Below are positions 1 through 9,663 of a DNA stretch of 64,000 bases, piece by piece; position 1 is the stretch's first letter, and the number at the start of each line of letters is the position of its first letter. The stretch is taken from assembly GCA_913055655.1 (NCBI GenBank), contig CAJXKA010000002.1, forward strand, positions 372,001 to 436,000, read 5' to 3'. Under the pieces are notes generated by a model. It did not search any database. It worked only from the letters and a program-made list of their open reading frames with translations, and had not been told where the DNA came from. The position numbers were made by a program, and so were the translations under genes. The stretch is from an uncultured Oceanospirillales bacterium (lineage in GTDB: Bacteria; Pseudomonadota; Gammaproteobacteria; Xanthomonadales; SZUA-36).

Positions 1-866
1 GCGACGCCGCTGCAGTCGGGTAACCCGGCCGCCAGCGCGGCCAGCAGGCGCTCATCCAGCGGACGCACCGGCTGTCCCGCGGCTTGCCGGCGCCGGTTTT
101 CGGCTTCGAATCGTGCCCGCTGTTCAACCGCGTCGGTCAGTTCCAGGTAGCCGTTGGCGAGTTCTACCTGCCCCAGGTAGAGCTCGAAACGCCGGGCCAC
201 GGGGGGGTCGCCGTCGTCCAGTCTTGCCAGTGCGGCCTGGCTTGCCGGGTAGTCATGTACCAGGGTGATGGCGTCGGCGGGCAGCGCGGCCTCGGCGACA
301 TGGGTCACCAGCAGGTCCAGGCAGGTGTCGCGGTCGAAGGCTTCGAGGCCGTCGATGGCGATGTCGTGCGCGGCGACGCACGCGCGGGCCGTGGGCGCAT
401 CGGCCCGGTGGGGATCGATGCCCGCCGATGCCTGGAGCCAGTCGCCATATGCCAGCGTGCTGACGGGCCAGGCATGGCCGAACGCGGCGCCGCAGGCACT
501 CACCAGTGCCGCGGTTTCCTCCATCAGCCGCTCCAGCGACCCGCCGACGCGATACCACTCGAGCATCGTGAACTCCGGGTTGTGGCGGCGCCCGGCCTCG
601 CCGGCGCGGAACACGCGCCCCAGCTCGTAGATGTCGCCGCTCCCGGCCGACAGCAGGCGTTTCATCGCGTACTCCGGCGAGGTCCTCAGCCAGCGCTCGC
701 CGGCCCCGACCTGCTCGATGCCGGGGTCGGAGTTTCCCGCGGCCGAGAGTAGGGGGGTTTCCACCTCCATGGCGCCGGTGTGGGCGAAATGATCGCGGAT
801 CAGGCCCAGCAGTCGGGCGCGGGCCGCCAGCGCATCCATGCTGGCGGATGGCGTGAAATCGGTCAT
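1..866 (-). CDS. epmA: EF-P--(R)-beta-lysine ligase EpmA (3' end off window)
   Basis: This gene encodes a stand-alone paralogue of the class II lysyl-tRNA synthetase catalytic core. The family attaches (R)-beta-lysine to elongation factor P, which helps ribosomes through polyproline stretches. The translation starts MTDFTPSASMDALAARARLL. The class II motif 2 region is at residues 85-106 (FRAGEAGRRHNPEFTMLEWY), without the N-terminal anticodon-binding domain of true LysRS. The visible 288 residues end in GLPDCSGV, the opening of motif 3, so only about 30-40 residues are lost beyond position 1. The ATG at 866 follows the ppx stop by 16 bases, so it is probably the last gene of the phosphate operon. 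Its link to phosphate is not obvious, and it may simply be co-transcribed. Confidence 0.9.
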   Translation of the reverse strand, partial: MTDFTPSASMDALAARARLLGLIRDHFAHTGAMEVETPLLSAAGNSDPGIEQVGAGERWLRTSPEYAMKRLLSAGSGDIYELGRVFRAGEAGRRHNPEFTMLEWYRVGGSLERLMEETAALVSACGAAFGHAWPVSTLAYGDWLQASAGIDPHRADAPTARACVAAHDIAIDGLEAFDRDTCLDLLVTHVAEAALPADAITLVHDYPASQAALARLDDGDPPVARRFELYLGQVELANGYLELTDAVEQRARFEAENRRRQAAGQPVRPLDERLLAALAAGLPDCSGV

Positions 867-882
867 GGTGCCGCCGGTGTGG

Positions 883-2412
883 TCAGGCCGCGTCACCGCC
901 TGGCAGGCCCAGGCTGACGTCCAGGTACAGGCCGGGCACGCGCAGCTGCACGCGCTCCTGTTCCAGGTCGGCCAGCGTCAGTGGGTGTGCCATGGCCCAT
1001 TCGGGCTCGAACGAGACGATGATGCGGTGACCGTCCCGCTCGACGCCGAACCGGGGCAGGGCGGAGTCGTCACGTGTACGGCAGAGAATGGCGGCGAAGC
1101 GCAGGCAAAACAGCAGGCGCCGGAGTGGTTCGTGCATTCGAGCGGGCAGGCCGGAGGCGTACTTGTCCGGGATGGCGCGGCGGTGATGGCGGACCAGGGT
1201 GGCCAGGAACTGCTGTTCCTGTTGCGAAAAGCCCGCCATGTCCGATTCACCGACCAGGTAGCCCGAATGGACCTGGTAGTGGCTGTGCGAGACCCCGAGC
1301 CCGGTTTCGTGGAGATCGGCGGCCCAGCCCAGCATCTCGGCCTGGGCCGTCGAATTGAACTCGCCGTCATCGATTTCGGCAAAGGCGCGCAATGCCACGT
1401 CGCGAACGCGGTTCACCTGGGCCGTGTCGACGCCGTAGCGTGATTTGAAGGCCTGGACCGTCTTGTCGCGTGGGTCGCGATGCTCCAGGCGGCCCAGCAG
1501 GTCGTGCAAAACGCCCTCGCGCAGCGCGTAGGGCGAGACCCGCAGCCGGTCGATGCCGAGGGCGTCGAAGCAGGCCGACAGCATCACCAGGCCGCCGATG
1601 AAAACGGGGTGACGACGTTCACTCAGCGTTGGCAGGTTGACGGCGTCGACGTGCGTGAAGGACAGCGTCTCGGCAATCAGCTTGTCGAGCGCCTCTGCCG
1701 TGATGGCCTCCTCGCACCAGCCCTTCGCCTGGCAGATGCCGGCGATGGCGCGGATGGTGCCCGACGAGCCGATGGCGCTGGACCAGCCCAGGCCGCGGTA
1801 GCGGACCTGCAGCTCCTGCATTTCCGCGAGCACCGCGCGCCTGGCCTTGTCGAATTTGCGCCGGCTGATCTTGCCCTTGCCAAAGTACCAGCGCGTGAGT
1901 GATACGCAGCCGAACTGCAGGCTCTCCAGCTCCAGGGGCTCCAGCCCCTCGCCGATGACCAGCTCGGTACTGCCACCACCGATGTCGATGACCAGGCGGC
2001 GGCCGTCATGGCCGGACACGCCCTGGGAGACGCCCAGGTAGATCAGCCGCGCCTCTTCACGCCCGCCGATAATGTCCACCGCGCAGCCGAGGGCGGTTTC
2101 GGCGACCAGCAGGAAGGCGCTGGAATTGCGCATGCGCCGCAGGGTCTGGGTGCCGACCGCGCGGATATTGGCCGTGGGGATTCCGCGCAGGCGCTGGCCG
2201 AAGCGCGCCAGGCATTCGATGGCCCGTTCCTGGACTTCCAGGTCGAGGTAGCCGCGCCGGTCCAGTCCGCCACCCAGGCGCACCATCTCGCGGATGCGGT
2301 CGACGAACCGCAGTTCGCCGTGCTCACGGCGCGCCACGACCAGGTGGAAGCTGTTGCTGCCCAGGTCAATGGCGGCATAGGTATCGGCGTTGTCGGGTTT
2401 CCTTGCGGTCAT
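883..2412 (-). CDS. ppx: Exopolyphosphatase Ppx/GppA
   Basis: Cytoplasmic phosphatase that releases phosphate from the ends of polyphosphate chains. GppA-type members also hydrolyse pppGpp. The 509-residue product has the actin-like fold of the family: AIDLGSNSFHLVVA near residues 15-28 is the first phosphate-binding loop and VIDIGGGSTELVIG the second. The C-terminal third is the helical HD-like domain. Its length matches long proteobacterial Ppx proteins. It lies 16 bases downstream of ppk, so the enzymes that make and degrade polyphosphate share a transcript. From sequence alone I cannot separate polyphosphate from pppGpp preference. The ppk neighbourhood favours Ppx. Confidence 0.93.
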   Translation of the reverse strand: MTARKPDNADTYAAIDLGSNSFHLVVARREHGELRFVDRIREMVRLGGGLDRRGYLDLEVQERAIECLARFGQRLRGIPTANIRAVGTQTLRRMRNSSAFLLVAETALGCAVDIIGGREEARLIYLGVSQGVSGHDGRRLVIDIGGGSTELVIGEGLEPLELESLQFGCVSLTRWYFGKGKISRRKFDKARRAVLAEMQELQVRYRGLGWSSAIGSSGTIRAIAGICQAKGWCEEAITAEALDKLIAETLSFTHVDAVNLPTLSERRHPVFIGGLVMLSACFDALGIDRLRVSPYALREGVLHDLLGRLEHRDPRDKTVQAFKSRYGVDTAQVNRVRDVALRAFAEIDDGEFNSTAQAEMLGWAADLHETGLGVSHSHYQVHSGYLVGESDMAGFSQQEQQFLATLVRHHRRAIPDKYASGLPARMHEPLRRLLFCLRFAAILCRTRDDSALPRFGVERDGHRIIVSFEPEWAMAHPLTLADLEQERVQLRVPGLYLDVSLGLPGGDAA

Positions 2413-2428
2413 ATGGAGCGGGCCCGGT

Positions 2429-4561
2429 TCAGCCGGGGATTTTCTTCTGCGCGCGCTTCTGTGGATGGCGGTATTTCTTGCCGTCGGGTTCCTCGGTGCG
2501 AACGTACTGGCCGTCGGGCTGCATGTCCCAGGCCTCGGTGCGCGACTCCCAGGCGACCGTCATCGTTTCGCGGCGGACACGGTCGGCCAGGTGCGGGTCG
2601 AGCACCGGGAAGGCGACTTCCACGCGCTGGAACAGGTTGCGTTCCATCCAGTCGGCGCTGGACAGCCAGGTTTCACGTTCGCCGCCGTTCTCAAAAATGT
2701 AAACGCGCGCGTGTTCCAGGTAACGGCCGATGACCGAGCGCACGCGAATGTTCTCGGACACCTCGGGTACGCCCGGGCGCAGGCAGCACATGCCGCGAAC
2801 CACCAGTTTCACCTCCACGCCATCGCTGGCGGCGCTGTAGAGCGCGCGGATGATTTTCGGCTCGGTCAGGGAGTTCATCTTGGCCTCGATGCGTGCCGGG
2901 CGGCCCGCGCGGGCGTGCTCGGCTTCACGCTCGATCATCTCCAGTAGCCCCGGATGCAAGGTGAACGGTGAGTTCAGCAGTCGCTTCAGCTCGATCACCT
3001 GGCCCAGGCCGGACAGTTGCTGGAACAGGTTCTGGACGTCCCCGGTGACCTCGTTGTGGCAGGTCAGCAGGCCGAAGTCGGTGTATTGCCGGGCGGTGCC
3101 GGAGTGGTAGTTGCCGGTCCCCAGGTGCACGTAGCGGCGGATCTTGCGCCGTTCGCGCCGCACGATCATCAGCATTTTGGCGTGGGTCTTGTGACCGACA
3201 ATACCGTACACCACCTGTACGCCGGCTTCCTGCAGGCGCGTGGCCAGGCTGATGTTGGTGTCTTCGTCGAAGCGCGCACGCAGTTCCACCACGGCGGTGA
3301 CATCCTTGCCGGCGCGGGCGGCCTCGACCAGCAGGTTGACCACCTGCGAGTCGATACCGGTGCGGTACAGGGTCTGCTTGATCGCGAGAACGTTCGGGTC
3401 TTCGGCGGCCTGTCGCAGCAGGTCCAGTACCGGCTCGAAGCTCTGGTACGGGTGGTGCAGCAGGATGTCGCCGCGGCGGATCTCCGCGAACAGGTCGGTC
3501 TTGCCGGCCAGCTGGCGCGGCAGCTTCTGGCGCATCGTGGGATAACGCAGGTCCGGCCGGTCGATCTGGTCGATGACCTCGTTGACGCGGTACAGGTTGA
3601 CCGGGCCGTCACAGAGATAGACATCCTCGGCACCCAGCTCAAACCGCGTGGCCAGGAATTTCTGCACCGCGGTCGGGCAGGTCTGGCGGGTTTCCAGCCG
3701 GATGGCCTCGGAGTAACCGCGATCCATGAGCTCGCGCCGCAGCGCACTGGCCAGGTCCTCGATCTCTTCCTCGTCCACCAGCAGCTCGGAATCGCGGGTG
3801 ACGCGGAACTGGTGGCTGCCGACAATTTCCATGCCCGGGAACAGCTCGGCCATGAAGGCCTGCAGCACCGAGGACAGGAAGACGAAATCGTACGGGCCGC
3901 GGGTATACGACACCGGGATGCGGATGATCCGTGGCAGCGAGCGCGGCGCCCGCACCAGGGCCACGGAGCCTTCGCGACCGAACGCATCACGGCCATGCAG
4001 CTCGACCAGGAAATTCAGGCTCTTGGTGAGCAGGCGCGGGAACGGGTGCGCCGGGTCCAGTCCCAGCGGACTGAGGATCGGCAGCAGTTCACGCTGGAAA
4101 TGGCCGTGCAGCCAGCTGCGCTGGCGCTCGGTCCAGTTGGAGGTTTCCAGGAAACGGATCCCCTCGCGCGCCAGCGCCGGGCGCAGGACGGTCTGCCAGG
4201 TGCCGTACTGCCGGTCGACGATCTCCAGCGCGGATTCGCGCATCATCGCCAGCGTGTGCAGCGGGGTCAGCCCGTCCGGGCCGGGGCGGGCGGCCCCGTG
4301 CTGGATGCGTTGCTTCATCGCCGCCACCCGGACTTCAAAGAACTCGTCCAGCAGGCCGCGCGAGATACTCAGGAAGCGCAGGCGCTCCAGTAGTGGAATG
4401 GCCTCGTCGCGGGCCAGTGACAACACCCGCTTCTGGAACTCCAGCAGGCTCAGCTCGCGATTCACGAACAGGCGCGGGTCGCGCAGCGTATCCGGCGGGT
4501 ACTGGTCGAGATCCTTCAGGAAGGCGTTGTTTGACGGGATCTCAATGACATTGGAAGCCAT
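2429..4561 (-). CDS. ppk1: Polyphosphate kinase 1
   Basis: Makes inorganic polyphosphate reversibly from ATP gamma-phosphates. The 710-residue length is typical of PPK1. The N-terminal helical domain begins near FVNRELSLLEFQKRV. The two phospholipase-D-like catalytic domains follow, with the autophosphorylated histidine in GHKTHAKMLMI (about residue 456-459) and the second catalytic histidine in HARVYIFENGGE. The start MASNVIEIPS at 4561 lies 32 bases after the pstS-like stop. The C-terminus is a short basic tail (KKYRHPQKRAQKKIPG). Placement behind phoBR and a phosphate-binding protein suggests polyphosphate storage is under phosphate control. Confidence 0.96.
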   Translation of the reverse strand: MASNVIEIPSNNAFLKDLDQYPPDTLRDPRLFVNRELSLLEFQKRVLSLARDEAIPLLERLRFLSISRGLLDEFFEVRVAAMKQRIQHGAARPGPDGLTPLHTLAMMRESALEIVDRQYGTWQTVLRPALAREGIRFLETSNWTERQRSWLHGHFQRELLPILSPLGLDPAHPFPRLLTKSLNFLVELHGRDAFGREGSVALVRAPRSLPRIIRIPVSYTRGPYDFVFLSSVLQAFMAELFPGMEIVGSHQFRVTRDSELLVDEEEIEDLASALRRELMDRGYSEAIRLETRQTCPTAVQKFLATRFELGAEDVYLCDGPVNLYRVNEVIDQIDRPDLRYPTMRQKLPRQLAGKTDLFAEIRRGDILLHHPYQSFEPVLDLLRQAAEDPNVLAIKQTLYRTGIDSQVVNLLVEAARAGKDVTAVVELRARFDEDTNISLATRLQEAGVQVVYGIVGHKTHAKMLMIVRRERRKIRRYVHLGTGNYHSGTARQYTDFGLLTCHNEVTGDVQNLFQQLSGLGQVIELKRLLNSPFTLHPGLLEMIEREAEHARAGRPARIEAKMNSLTEPKIIRALYSAASDGVEVKLVVRGMCCLRPGVPEVSENIRVRSVIGRYLEHARVYIFENGGERETWLSSADWMERNLFQRVEVAFPVLDPHLADRVRRETMTVAWESRTEAWDMQPDGQYVRTEEPDGKKYRHPQKRAQKKIPG

Positions 4562-4593
4562 GGTGACGAGTATAGGGTCTCAGCTTTTCGCTT

Positions 4594-5622
4594 TCATGAC
4601 CCGGGCGCGTCGTCGCCGGCCACCGGTTCCGTTGCCGGGGCGGGTGGCGGCAACACGCGCTCGCGCTCGCGCTGGGCCACGGCGGCCGGGAAGGGCACGT
4701 AACCGTCGCGCACGACAATCGACTGGCCCTCGTAGGACAGCACCATGGCCAGGAATTCTCGCACCAGCGGCGGCAGGGGCTGCCCCGGCGCCTTGTTGAC
4801 GTACAGGTACAGGAATCGCGACATCGGGTAGCGCCCGGCGATGGCCTCTTCCATGCTGGCCTCGATATAAGGCCGGCCCGGCTCCACGGCGATGGGCACG
4901 GCGCGCACGGACGAGGTGGAATAGCCCATGCCCGAGTAGCCGATGCCGTTCAGCGATGTCGAGACTGATTGCACCACCGAGGCCGAACCCGGCTGCTCGT
5001 TGACGGTGTCGCGGAAATCACCGCGGCACAACGCCCGCTCCTTGAAGTGGCCGTAGGTGCCGGAGACTGAATTGCGGCCGTACAGCTGGAGTTCGCGTTG
5101 CGTCCATGAACCGGGCAGGCCGAGCTGGCCCCAGCGGTCGATGGGCGCGGCACCGGTGCAATTGCGCGTGGCCGAAAACACCCGGTCGAGCTGGTCGATG
5201 GTCAGCCCCTCGATGGGGTTGTCCTTGTGGACGAACACCGACAGGGCGTCGATGGCCACCGCCACCAGGGTGGGCTGGTAGCCGTAGCGCGCTTCGAACG
5301 CCTCGATTTCCTGGTCGCGCATCAGGCGGCTCATCGGGCCAATGTTGGCGGTGCCCTCGGTCAGTGCCGGTGGCGCCGTCGACGAGCCGGCGGCCTGCAC
5401 CTGCGTGTTGACGTTCGGGTAGTAGCGTTTGAACTGCTCGGCCCACAGCGTCATCAGGTTCGCGAGCGTGTCCGAGCCGACGCTGGACAGGTTGCCGGAC
5501 ACGCCGGCGACTTTCTCGTAGCGCGGCAGTGATTCGTCCACGGTGGCCTGGGCCTGCACGCGGCCGGGTCCGGCGAGGGCGGCGAGGAACAGCACCCCGA
5601 TGATGAAAATCCTGGAATTCAT
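4594..5622 (-). CDS. pstS: Periplasmic phosphate-binding protein, PstS family
   Basis: Probable periplasmic phosphate receptor. The 342-residue protein begins with a signal peptide ([20 protein letters not shown], cleavage near VQAQA). It then shows PstS/PBP-like features: [38 protein letters not shown] for the first phosphate-contacting loop, and [13 protein letters not shown] for the second. The C-terminus is Pro/Ala-rich. Its ATG overlaps the phoR stop by four bases (5619-5622), so translation is probably coupled. The permease and ATPase genes pstCAB and phoU are not in this window. It could therefore serve a distant transporter or act as a sensor accessory. Family assignment is secure, but the exact role is inferred. 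Confidence 0.85.
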   Translation of the reverse strand: MNSRIFIIGVLFLAALAGPGRVQAQATVDESLPRYEKVAGVSGNLSSVGSDTLANLMTLWAEQFKRYYPNVNTQVQAAGSSTAPPALTEGTANIGPMSRLMRDQEIEAFEARYGYQPTLVAVAIDALSVFVHKDNPIEGLTIDQLDRVFSATRNCTGAAPIDRWGQLGLPGSWTQRELQLYGRNSVSGTYGHFKERALCRGDFRDTVNEQPGSASVVQSVSTSLNGIGYSGMGYSTSSVRAVPIAVEPGRPYIEASMEEAIAGRYPMSRFLYLYVNKAPGQPLPPLVREFLAMVLSYEGQSIVVRDGYVPFPAAVAQRERERVLPPPAPATEPVAGDDAPGS

Positions 5623-6929
5623 TCGTTCTCCTTCGTCCCGTTCCGCGTCGACCGGCGCTCCGGTGGGAAATGGCAGGTAAACGTGCTGCCTTCGCCCAGT
5701 TCACTCTGGATGTGCAGGCGGGCGCCGTGCGCGTTCAGGACATGCTTGACGATCGACAGCCCCAGCCCGGTGCCGCCGGTGTGGCGTGACCGGTCGGCGC
5801 CGACACGGTAAAAGCGTTCGGTCAGGCGGGGAATATCCCGTCGGGGAATGCCGATTCCCGTGTCGCTCACCGAGAACCTCGGGCCGCCGTCGTCGCCTTC
5901 GCGCCAGCGAACCGTGATGCGTCCACCCTCGGGAGTATAGTGGATGGCGTTGTTGATCAGGTTGCGGAAGGCGCTTTCAATGTCCGCCTCGGAACCATCC
6001 AGGTAAAGCCCCGGCGCGCACTCGATCTCGATGTCGTGGTTGCCCTGGCTGATTTCCTCGGCCTGTTCCTTGAGCTGCATCAGCACCGCGCAGACATCAA
6101 TACTACCCTGTTCGCCGCCCAGGTTGTCGGACTGCAGGCGCGACAGTTCGAGTAGGTCATTGAGCAGCGCCTGCATCTGCCGGGCCTGCTCCTGCATGCG
6201 CGTGACCGCCGGGCCGATCTCGTCGTCACACTGGTCGCCCAGTGACTCCAGGTAACCCAGCAGCACGGTCAGCGGGGTGCGCAGTTCGTGCGAGACATTG
6301 GCGACAAAGTCGCGCCGCACCTGCTCCAGGTTATGCAGGTCGGTCACGTCGCGCAGGATCAGCAGGCGCTGGTCCGGGCGGTGGCGCACCGAGTGCGCGC
6401 TCAGGCGCACGTTCGGGTCCAGCGGGCTGGGCATTTCGAAGCGGCTCTCGACCTTGCCGTCCACGGCCATCCAGTTGGCGAACTCCGGGTCACGCAGCAG
6501 GTTGGTCAGGGGCTGGCCCTGGTCTTCCGGCGTCCGCAGGCCGAGCATGCGCCGCGCCGACTCGTTGAACCACGTGATCCCGTCCTGCTCGTCGAGCACC
6601 AGCGTGGCATCGGGAAAGGCGTCGGTCATGCTCTGGAACTCCTTGATAATGGCCTGGTTGCGCTGCTGTTGTTCGCGGTTGCGGCGCTGCAGCCGGCTGA
6701 TCTGCTCGAAAATCTCCGACCAGGCGCCCAGGCTTTCAGGCGGCTCGGTGTCGTCGCTCGCCAGCCACCGGTAGAGTCGCCAGGTGTTGTACAGCAGCCA
6801 CCCTGCGTAGGCCGCCAGCGCCATGCCGATGACCGGCCACCAGTGACCGGTCAGCCCGCCGATGACCAGCACGGCGGCAACGCCCAGGCCGAGCCTGGCG
6901 GCGTGAAACTTCCAGTGGCGCCGTGTCAC
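5619..6929 (-). CDS. phoR: Phosphate regulon sensor histidine kinase PhoR
   Basis: Membrane histidine kinase that phosphorylates PhoB under phosphate limitation. The 436-residue protein has two hydrophobic segments near residues 10-45 with almost no periplasmic loop, as in E. coli PhoR. A coiled linker follows ([18 protein letters not shown]), then a PAS domain ([20 protein letters not shown]). The dimerisation/phosphoacceptor box is [18 protein letters not shown] and the ATP-binding N and G boxes are [16 protein letters not shown] and [13 protein letters not shown]. It begins seven bases after the phoB stop and overlaps pstS downstream. Lack of a sensory periplasmic domain fits the accepted model that PhoR reads the Pst transporter state rather than phosphate itself. 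Confidence 0.95.
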   Translation of the reverse strand: MTRRHWKFHAARLGLGVAAVLVIGGLTGHWWPVIGMALAAYAGWLLYNTWRLYRWLASDDTEPPESLGAWSEIFEQISRLQRRNREQQQRNQAIIKEFQSMTDAFPDATLVLDEQDGITWFNESARRMLGLRTPEDQGQPLTNLLRDPEFANWMAVDGKVESRFEMPSPLDPNVRLSAHSVRHRPDQRLLILRDVTDLHNLEQVRRDFVANVSHELRTPLTVLLGYLESLGDQCDDEIGPAVTRMQEQARQMQALLNDLLELSRLQSDNLGGEQGSIDVCAVLMQLKEQAEEISQGNHDIEIECAPGLYLDGSEADIESAFRNLINNAIHYTPEGGRITVRWREGDDGGPRFSVSDTGIGIPRRDIPRLTERFYRVGADRSRHTGGTGLGLSIVKHVLNAHGARLHIQSELGEGSTFTCHFPPERRSTRNGTKENE

Positions 6930-6935
6930 GCGGGA

Positions 6936-7661
6936 TCATTCCCCCGCCAGGAAACGGTACCCGTGTCCCCTGACCGTCTGCACGTAATCGTCCAGGCCGG
7001 ACGGGTGCAGCGCCTTGCGCAAACGGCGGATATGCACGTCCACCGTCCGTTCCTCGAGATAGGCGTTGGTGCCCCAGACATGGTCGAGCAGCTGCGAGCG
7101 GCTGTACGCGCGCCCCTGGTTGCTCATGAAGAACTCCAGCAGGCGGTACTCGGTTGGACCCAGGTGAACCTCGCTGCCGTTGGCGAGCACGCGACGGGAC
7201 ACCGTGTCCAGCGTCAGTTCGCCGGCGCCGATCCGCCCCTCGTCGTCCGCGGGACTGGTACGGCGAAGCACCGCGTTGATACGGGCGATCAGCTCACGCG
7301 GCGAGAACGGCTTGATGACGTAGTCATCGGTGCCCGCCTCCAGGCCGGCCACCTTGTCGTCCTCGGTGACCTTGGCGGTCAGCATGATGATGGGAATGTC
7401 GGCGGTCACCGGCTCGCGGCGTAACCGCCGGGTCAGCTCGATGCCGCTGACGCCGGGCATCATCCAGTCCATCAGGATGATGTCGGGCTTGCGCTCGCTG
7501 ATGCTCGACAGCGCCTCGCGGGCATCCGCCGCACCGGTGACATCCATGCCGGCCCGGCGCAGGGCGAACTGGATCATTTCGCGGATCGCGGACTCGTCGT
7601 CCACCACCAGCACTTGCGCCTGATTGTTGTTCACGGGGTTTGTCCCAGCCGTCATGACCAT
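6936..7661 (-). CDS. phoB: Phosphate regulon response regulator PhoB
   Basis: OmpR-family DNA-binding regulator of phosphate starvation genes. The receiver domain has the acidic pair in VLVVDDES, the phosphoacceptor Asp in IILMDWMMPG, the Thr/Lys switch in IIMLTAKV and KPFSPRELIARI. The C-terminal winged helix contains YLEERTVDVHIRRLRKAL and YVQTVRGHGYRF. The start is ambiguous. ATG at 7661 and at 7655 are in frame but have no Shine-Dalgarno sequence and lie at or just after the expected transcription start. A GTG at 7634, with GGGAC upstream, would give an N-terminus close in length to known PhoB proteins. It is the first gene of the operon and is likely autoregulated through the box at 7685-7702. 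Confidence 0.94.
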   Translation of the reverse strand: MVMTAGTNPVNNNQAQVLVVDDESAIREMIQFALRRAGMDVTGAADAREALSSISERKPDIILMDWMMPGVSGIELTRRLRREPVTADIPIIMLTAKVTEDDKVAGLEAGTDDYVIKPFSPRELIARINAVLRRTSPADDEGRIGAGELTLDTVSRRVLANGSEVHLGPTEYRLLEFFMSNQGRAYSRSQLLDHVWGTNAYLEERTVDVHIRRLRKALHPSGLDDYVQTVRGHGYRFLAGE

Positions 7662-7669
7662 GACAGCCC

Positions 7670-7702
7670 ATTATAGTGGTCTACATGACAGTTTAATGAC
7701 AG
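7670..7702 (-). promoter_or_regulatory. Pho box and sigma-70 -10 element of the phoB promoter
   Basis: On the minus strand 7702-7685 reads CTGTCATTAAACTGTCAT, two direct CTGTCAT copies 11 bases apart, an almost perfect PhoB box. Nine bases further down is a perfect -10 hexamer TATAAT (7675-7670). There is no good -35, as expected for PhoB-activated promoters in which the box replaces it. The predicted transcript start is near 7663, only one or two bases before the longest phoB ATG. Confidence 0.9.
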
Positions 7703-7720
7703 TGGCGGGATCGCCGTGCT

Positions 7721-9229
7721 TCAGCCCTCTTCGGGTTGCTGGACCTCGAAGTCGGCGAGGATGATGCGCATCTCGTCCAGGCGTGCCGTGACGCGGGCGC
7801 GCTGGTAGTAATCCAGGTCGTCCCGGCGCTTGAGCATCTGCAGCTGCTCCACGGCCTCTTCCACGCCGCCGCGAAGGAAATATGACTCGGCCAGCGCCTC
7901 CGAGGCGCGGATATCCTGGCCGGCCTGGCTGGACGCCCGGGCGTAGAGTTCGTATAGGGCGGGGTCATCGGCATTGCTGCGCAGCTGCCGGCGCAGCACG
8001 TCGCTGGCGGTACGGGCGCTTTCCGGGTCGTCGCGCCGCACCAGCGCCTTGCCATACTGCACGGCGATGGCGTGGTTGCCGGGAAAGATTTCCCACAGGC
8101 TGGCCAGCCGTTCCAGCGCGGCTTCATCACGCCCGGATTCTGTATCCAGTGACGCCAGTTGCAGGGCGTAGGCGAGACGATTCGGGTCACTCGCCAGCAG
8201 GCCTTCGACCAGCGGCCGGGCCTCGTCGAACTTACGCTGCCGCTGCAACGCGATGGCCAGCCCGTAGCGGTATCCGCTGGCACGCGCCTCGTCGTCCTGC
8301 ACGTCGTCCAGGCGGTCTTCGAACCAGGCCGCCGCGTCCGCGGGCCGCGGCTCGAGCAGGCCACGCAGCCGCGATTGCGCCAGGTAGAAGTCAAGTCCGT
8401 TGCCAACGTCCGGTTTCATCATGACGGCGGCACGGTCCTTGGCCTCGGCGATACGATTCACGGTAACGGGGTGGGTGCGCAGGAACTCCGGTGGCTGCTG
8501 GCCCGCGGCCCGGTTGATGCGGTTCATGCGCTCGAAAAAGTCCGCCATGCCGTCCGGGTCGTAGCCGGCCATGGCCAGCGTGCGGATGCCGACCCGGTCG
8601 GCCTCGGCCTCGTTGGCGCGGGTGAAATTGATGTAAGCCTGCTGCTGCATCGCGCTGCCGGTGGTCAGTGCGCCGACAATGGCCTCGCCGCCACCGCCGC
8701 CGGCCAGGATCAGCCCCAGCATGCCGAGCGCGATCGGGATGGTCATGCGCTGCGCGTTCTCCAGCGTGCGATACATGTGCAGCTGGGTGATGTGGGCGAT
8801 TTCATGGGCCAGCACGCCCGCGACCTCGCTTTCCGCCTCGGCCTCGAGGATCAGTCCGCTGTGCAGCGCCACCACGCCGCCGGGCGCGGCAAAGGCGTTC
8901 ACCCGGGGTTCGTCCAGCACGACAAACCTGAACGCCTTGGTCGGCTCGTCGCTCATGGCCACCAGGCGGAAGCCCATGTCCGCGAAATAGCCGGCGATCA
9001 GCGGGTCGTCGATCAACATGTTGTAGGCCCGCATCTGCATCATGATGGCCTCCGCGTACTCCTTCTCCTCGGAATCGGAAAGGAAGTTTTCGGCGGAATT
9101 GCCCATGTCGGGCAGGTCGATCCGACGCTCCTGCGCGACGCTGGCCGTGCCGGCCGCGGCAATCACGAGCGCGAGCAGCCACCGGGGCAGGCGGCATCGG
9201 GAAGTCTTGACCGTTCGGTGGGTTTCCAT
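7721..9229 (-). CDS. bepA: Periplasmic M48 metalloprotease/chaperone BepA
   Basis: Zinc metalloprotease that helps assemble or degrade outer-membrane proteins such as LptD. From ATG 9229 the protein has a signal peptide (METHRTVKTSRCRLPRWLLA then LVIAAAGTASVAQ). The M48 zinc motif HEIAH lies near residue 143 (VLAHEIAHITQLH), followed by the third ligand region NEAEADRVGIRTLAMAGYD. The C-terminal 200 residues are a TPR repeat array (LAIALQRQRKFDEARPLVEG and similar). The frame stays open to a TTG at 9280, but that would put 17 odd residues before the signal peptide. Read divergently from tusD. Its stop lies 18 bases before the Pho box of phoB. Confidence 0.9.
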   Translation of the reverse strand: METHRTVKTSRCRLPRWLLALVIAAAGTASVAQERRIDLPDMGNSAENFLSDSEEKEYAEAIMMQMRAYNMLIDDPLIAGYFADMGFRLVAMSDEPTKAFRFVVLDEPRVNAFAAPGGVVALHSGLILEAEAESEVAGVLAHEIAHITQLHMYRTLENAQRMTIPIALGMLGLILAGGGGGEAIVGALTTGSAMQQQAYINFTRANEAEADRVGIRTLAMAGYDPDGMADFFERMNRINRAAGQQPPEFLRTHPVTVNRIAEAKDRAAVMMKPDVGNGLDFYLAQSRLRGLLEPRPADAAAWFEDRLDDVQDDEARASGYRYGLAIALQRQRKFDEARPLVEGLLASDPNRLAYALQLASLDTESGRDEAALERLASLWEIFPGNHAIAVQYGKALVRRDDPESARTASDVLRRQLRSNADDPALYELYARASSQAGQDIRASEALAESYFLRGGVEEAVEQLQMLKRRDDLDYYQRARVTARLDEMRIILADFEVQQPEEG

Positions 9230-9303
9230 GAGACTCACTGGGACAGCCGGGATCCATCGGGGTTCACGGCAATGACACAAGTTTAGCCTGAAGCCGCCAC
9301 GCC

Positions 9304-9663
9304 GTGAACATCCTGCTCATCGTCAATGCCAGCCCCTGGGGCTCCACCCTGGCCAATACCGCGCTGCGTTTCGCCCGTGCGGCGCTGGCGGCCGGCACGC
9401 CGGTGCCGGCGGTGTATTTCCAGGGCGATGGCGTGTACAACGCCCTGCCGGGCCGCGTGACCGACGCCGGCGCCACCGACCTGGCCGATGGCTGGGCGGC
9501 GCTGGCGGAAGATCACGACGTCGACCTGTTGCTGTGTTCGTCGGCCGCGGCGCGCCGCTGGAGTGCGAAAATGGCGGAACTGGTGCCCGCCGAGTTTCGC
9601 GAGGCCGGCCTGGCCGAGCTGGTGGGGCGCCTCGAAGACTGTCCGCGCGTGGTCAGCTTCTGA
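9304..9663 (+). CDS. tusD: Sulfurtransferase TusD (DsrE-like)
   Basis: Subunit of the TusBCD hexamer, which passes sulfur from TusA to TusE for 2-thiouridine formation on tRNA wobble bases. The 119-residue protein has the DsrE fold beginning MNILLIVNASPWGSTLANTA. The family's persulfide cysteine falls in VDLLLCSSAAARRW. The GTG start at 9304 places the first beta strand at the extreme N-terminus, as in homologues. The stop overlaps the tusC ATG (TGATG at 9661-9665). First gene of tusDCBE. Confidence 0.88.
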   Translation: MNILLIVNASPWGSTLANTALRFARAALAAGTPVPAVYFQGDGVYNALPGRVTDAGATDLADGWAALAEDHDVDLLLCSSAAARRWSAKMAELVPAEFREAGLAELVGRLEDCPRVVSF

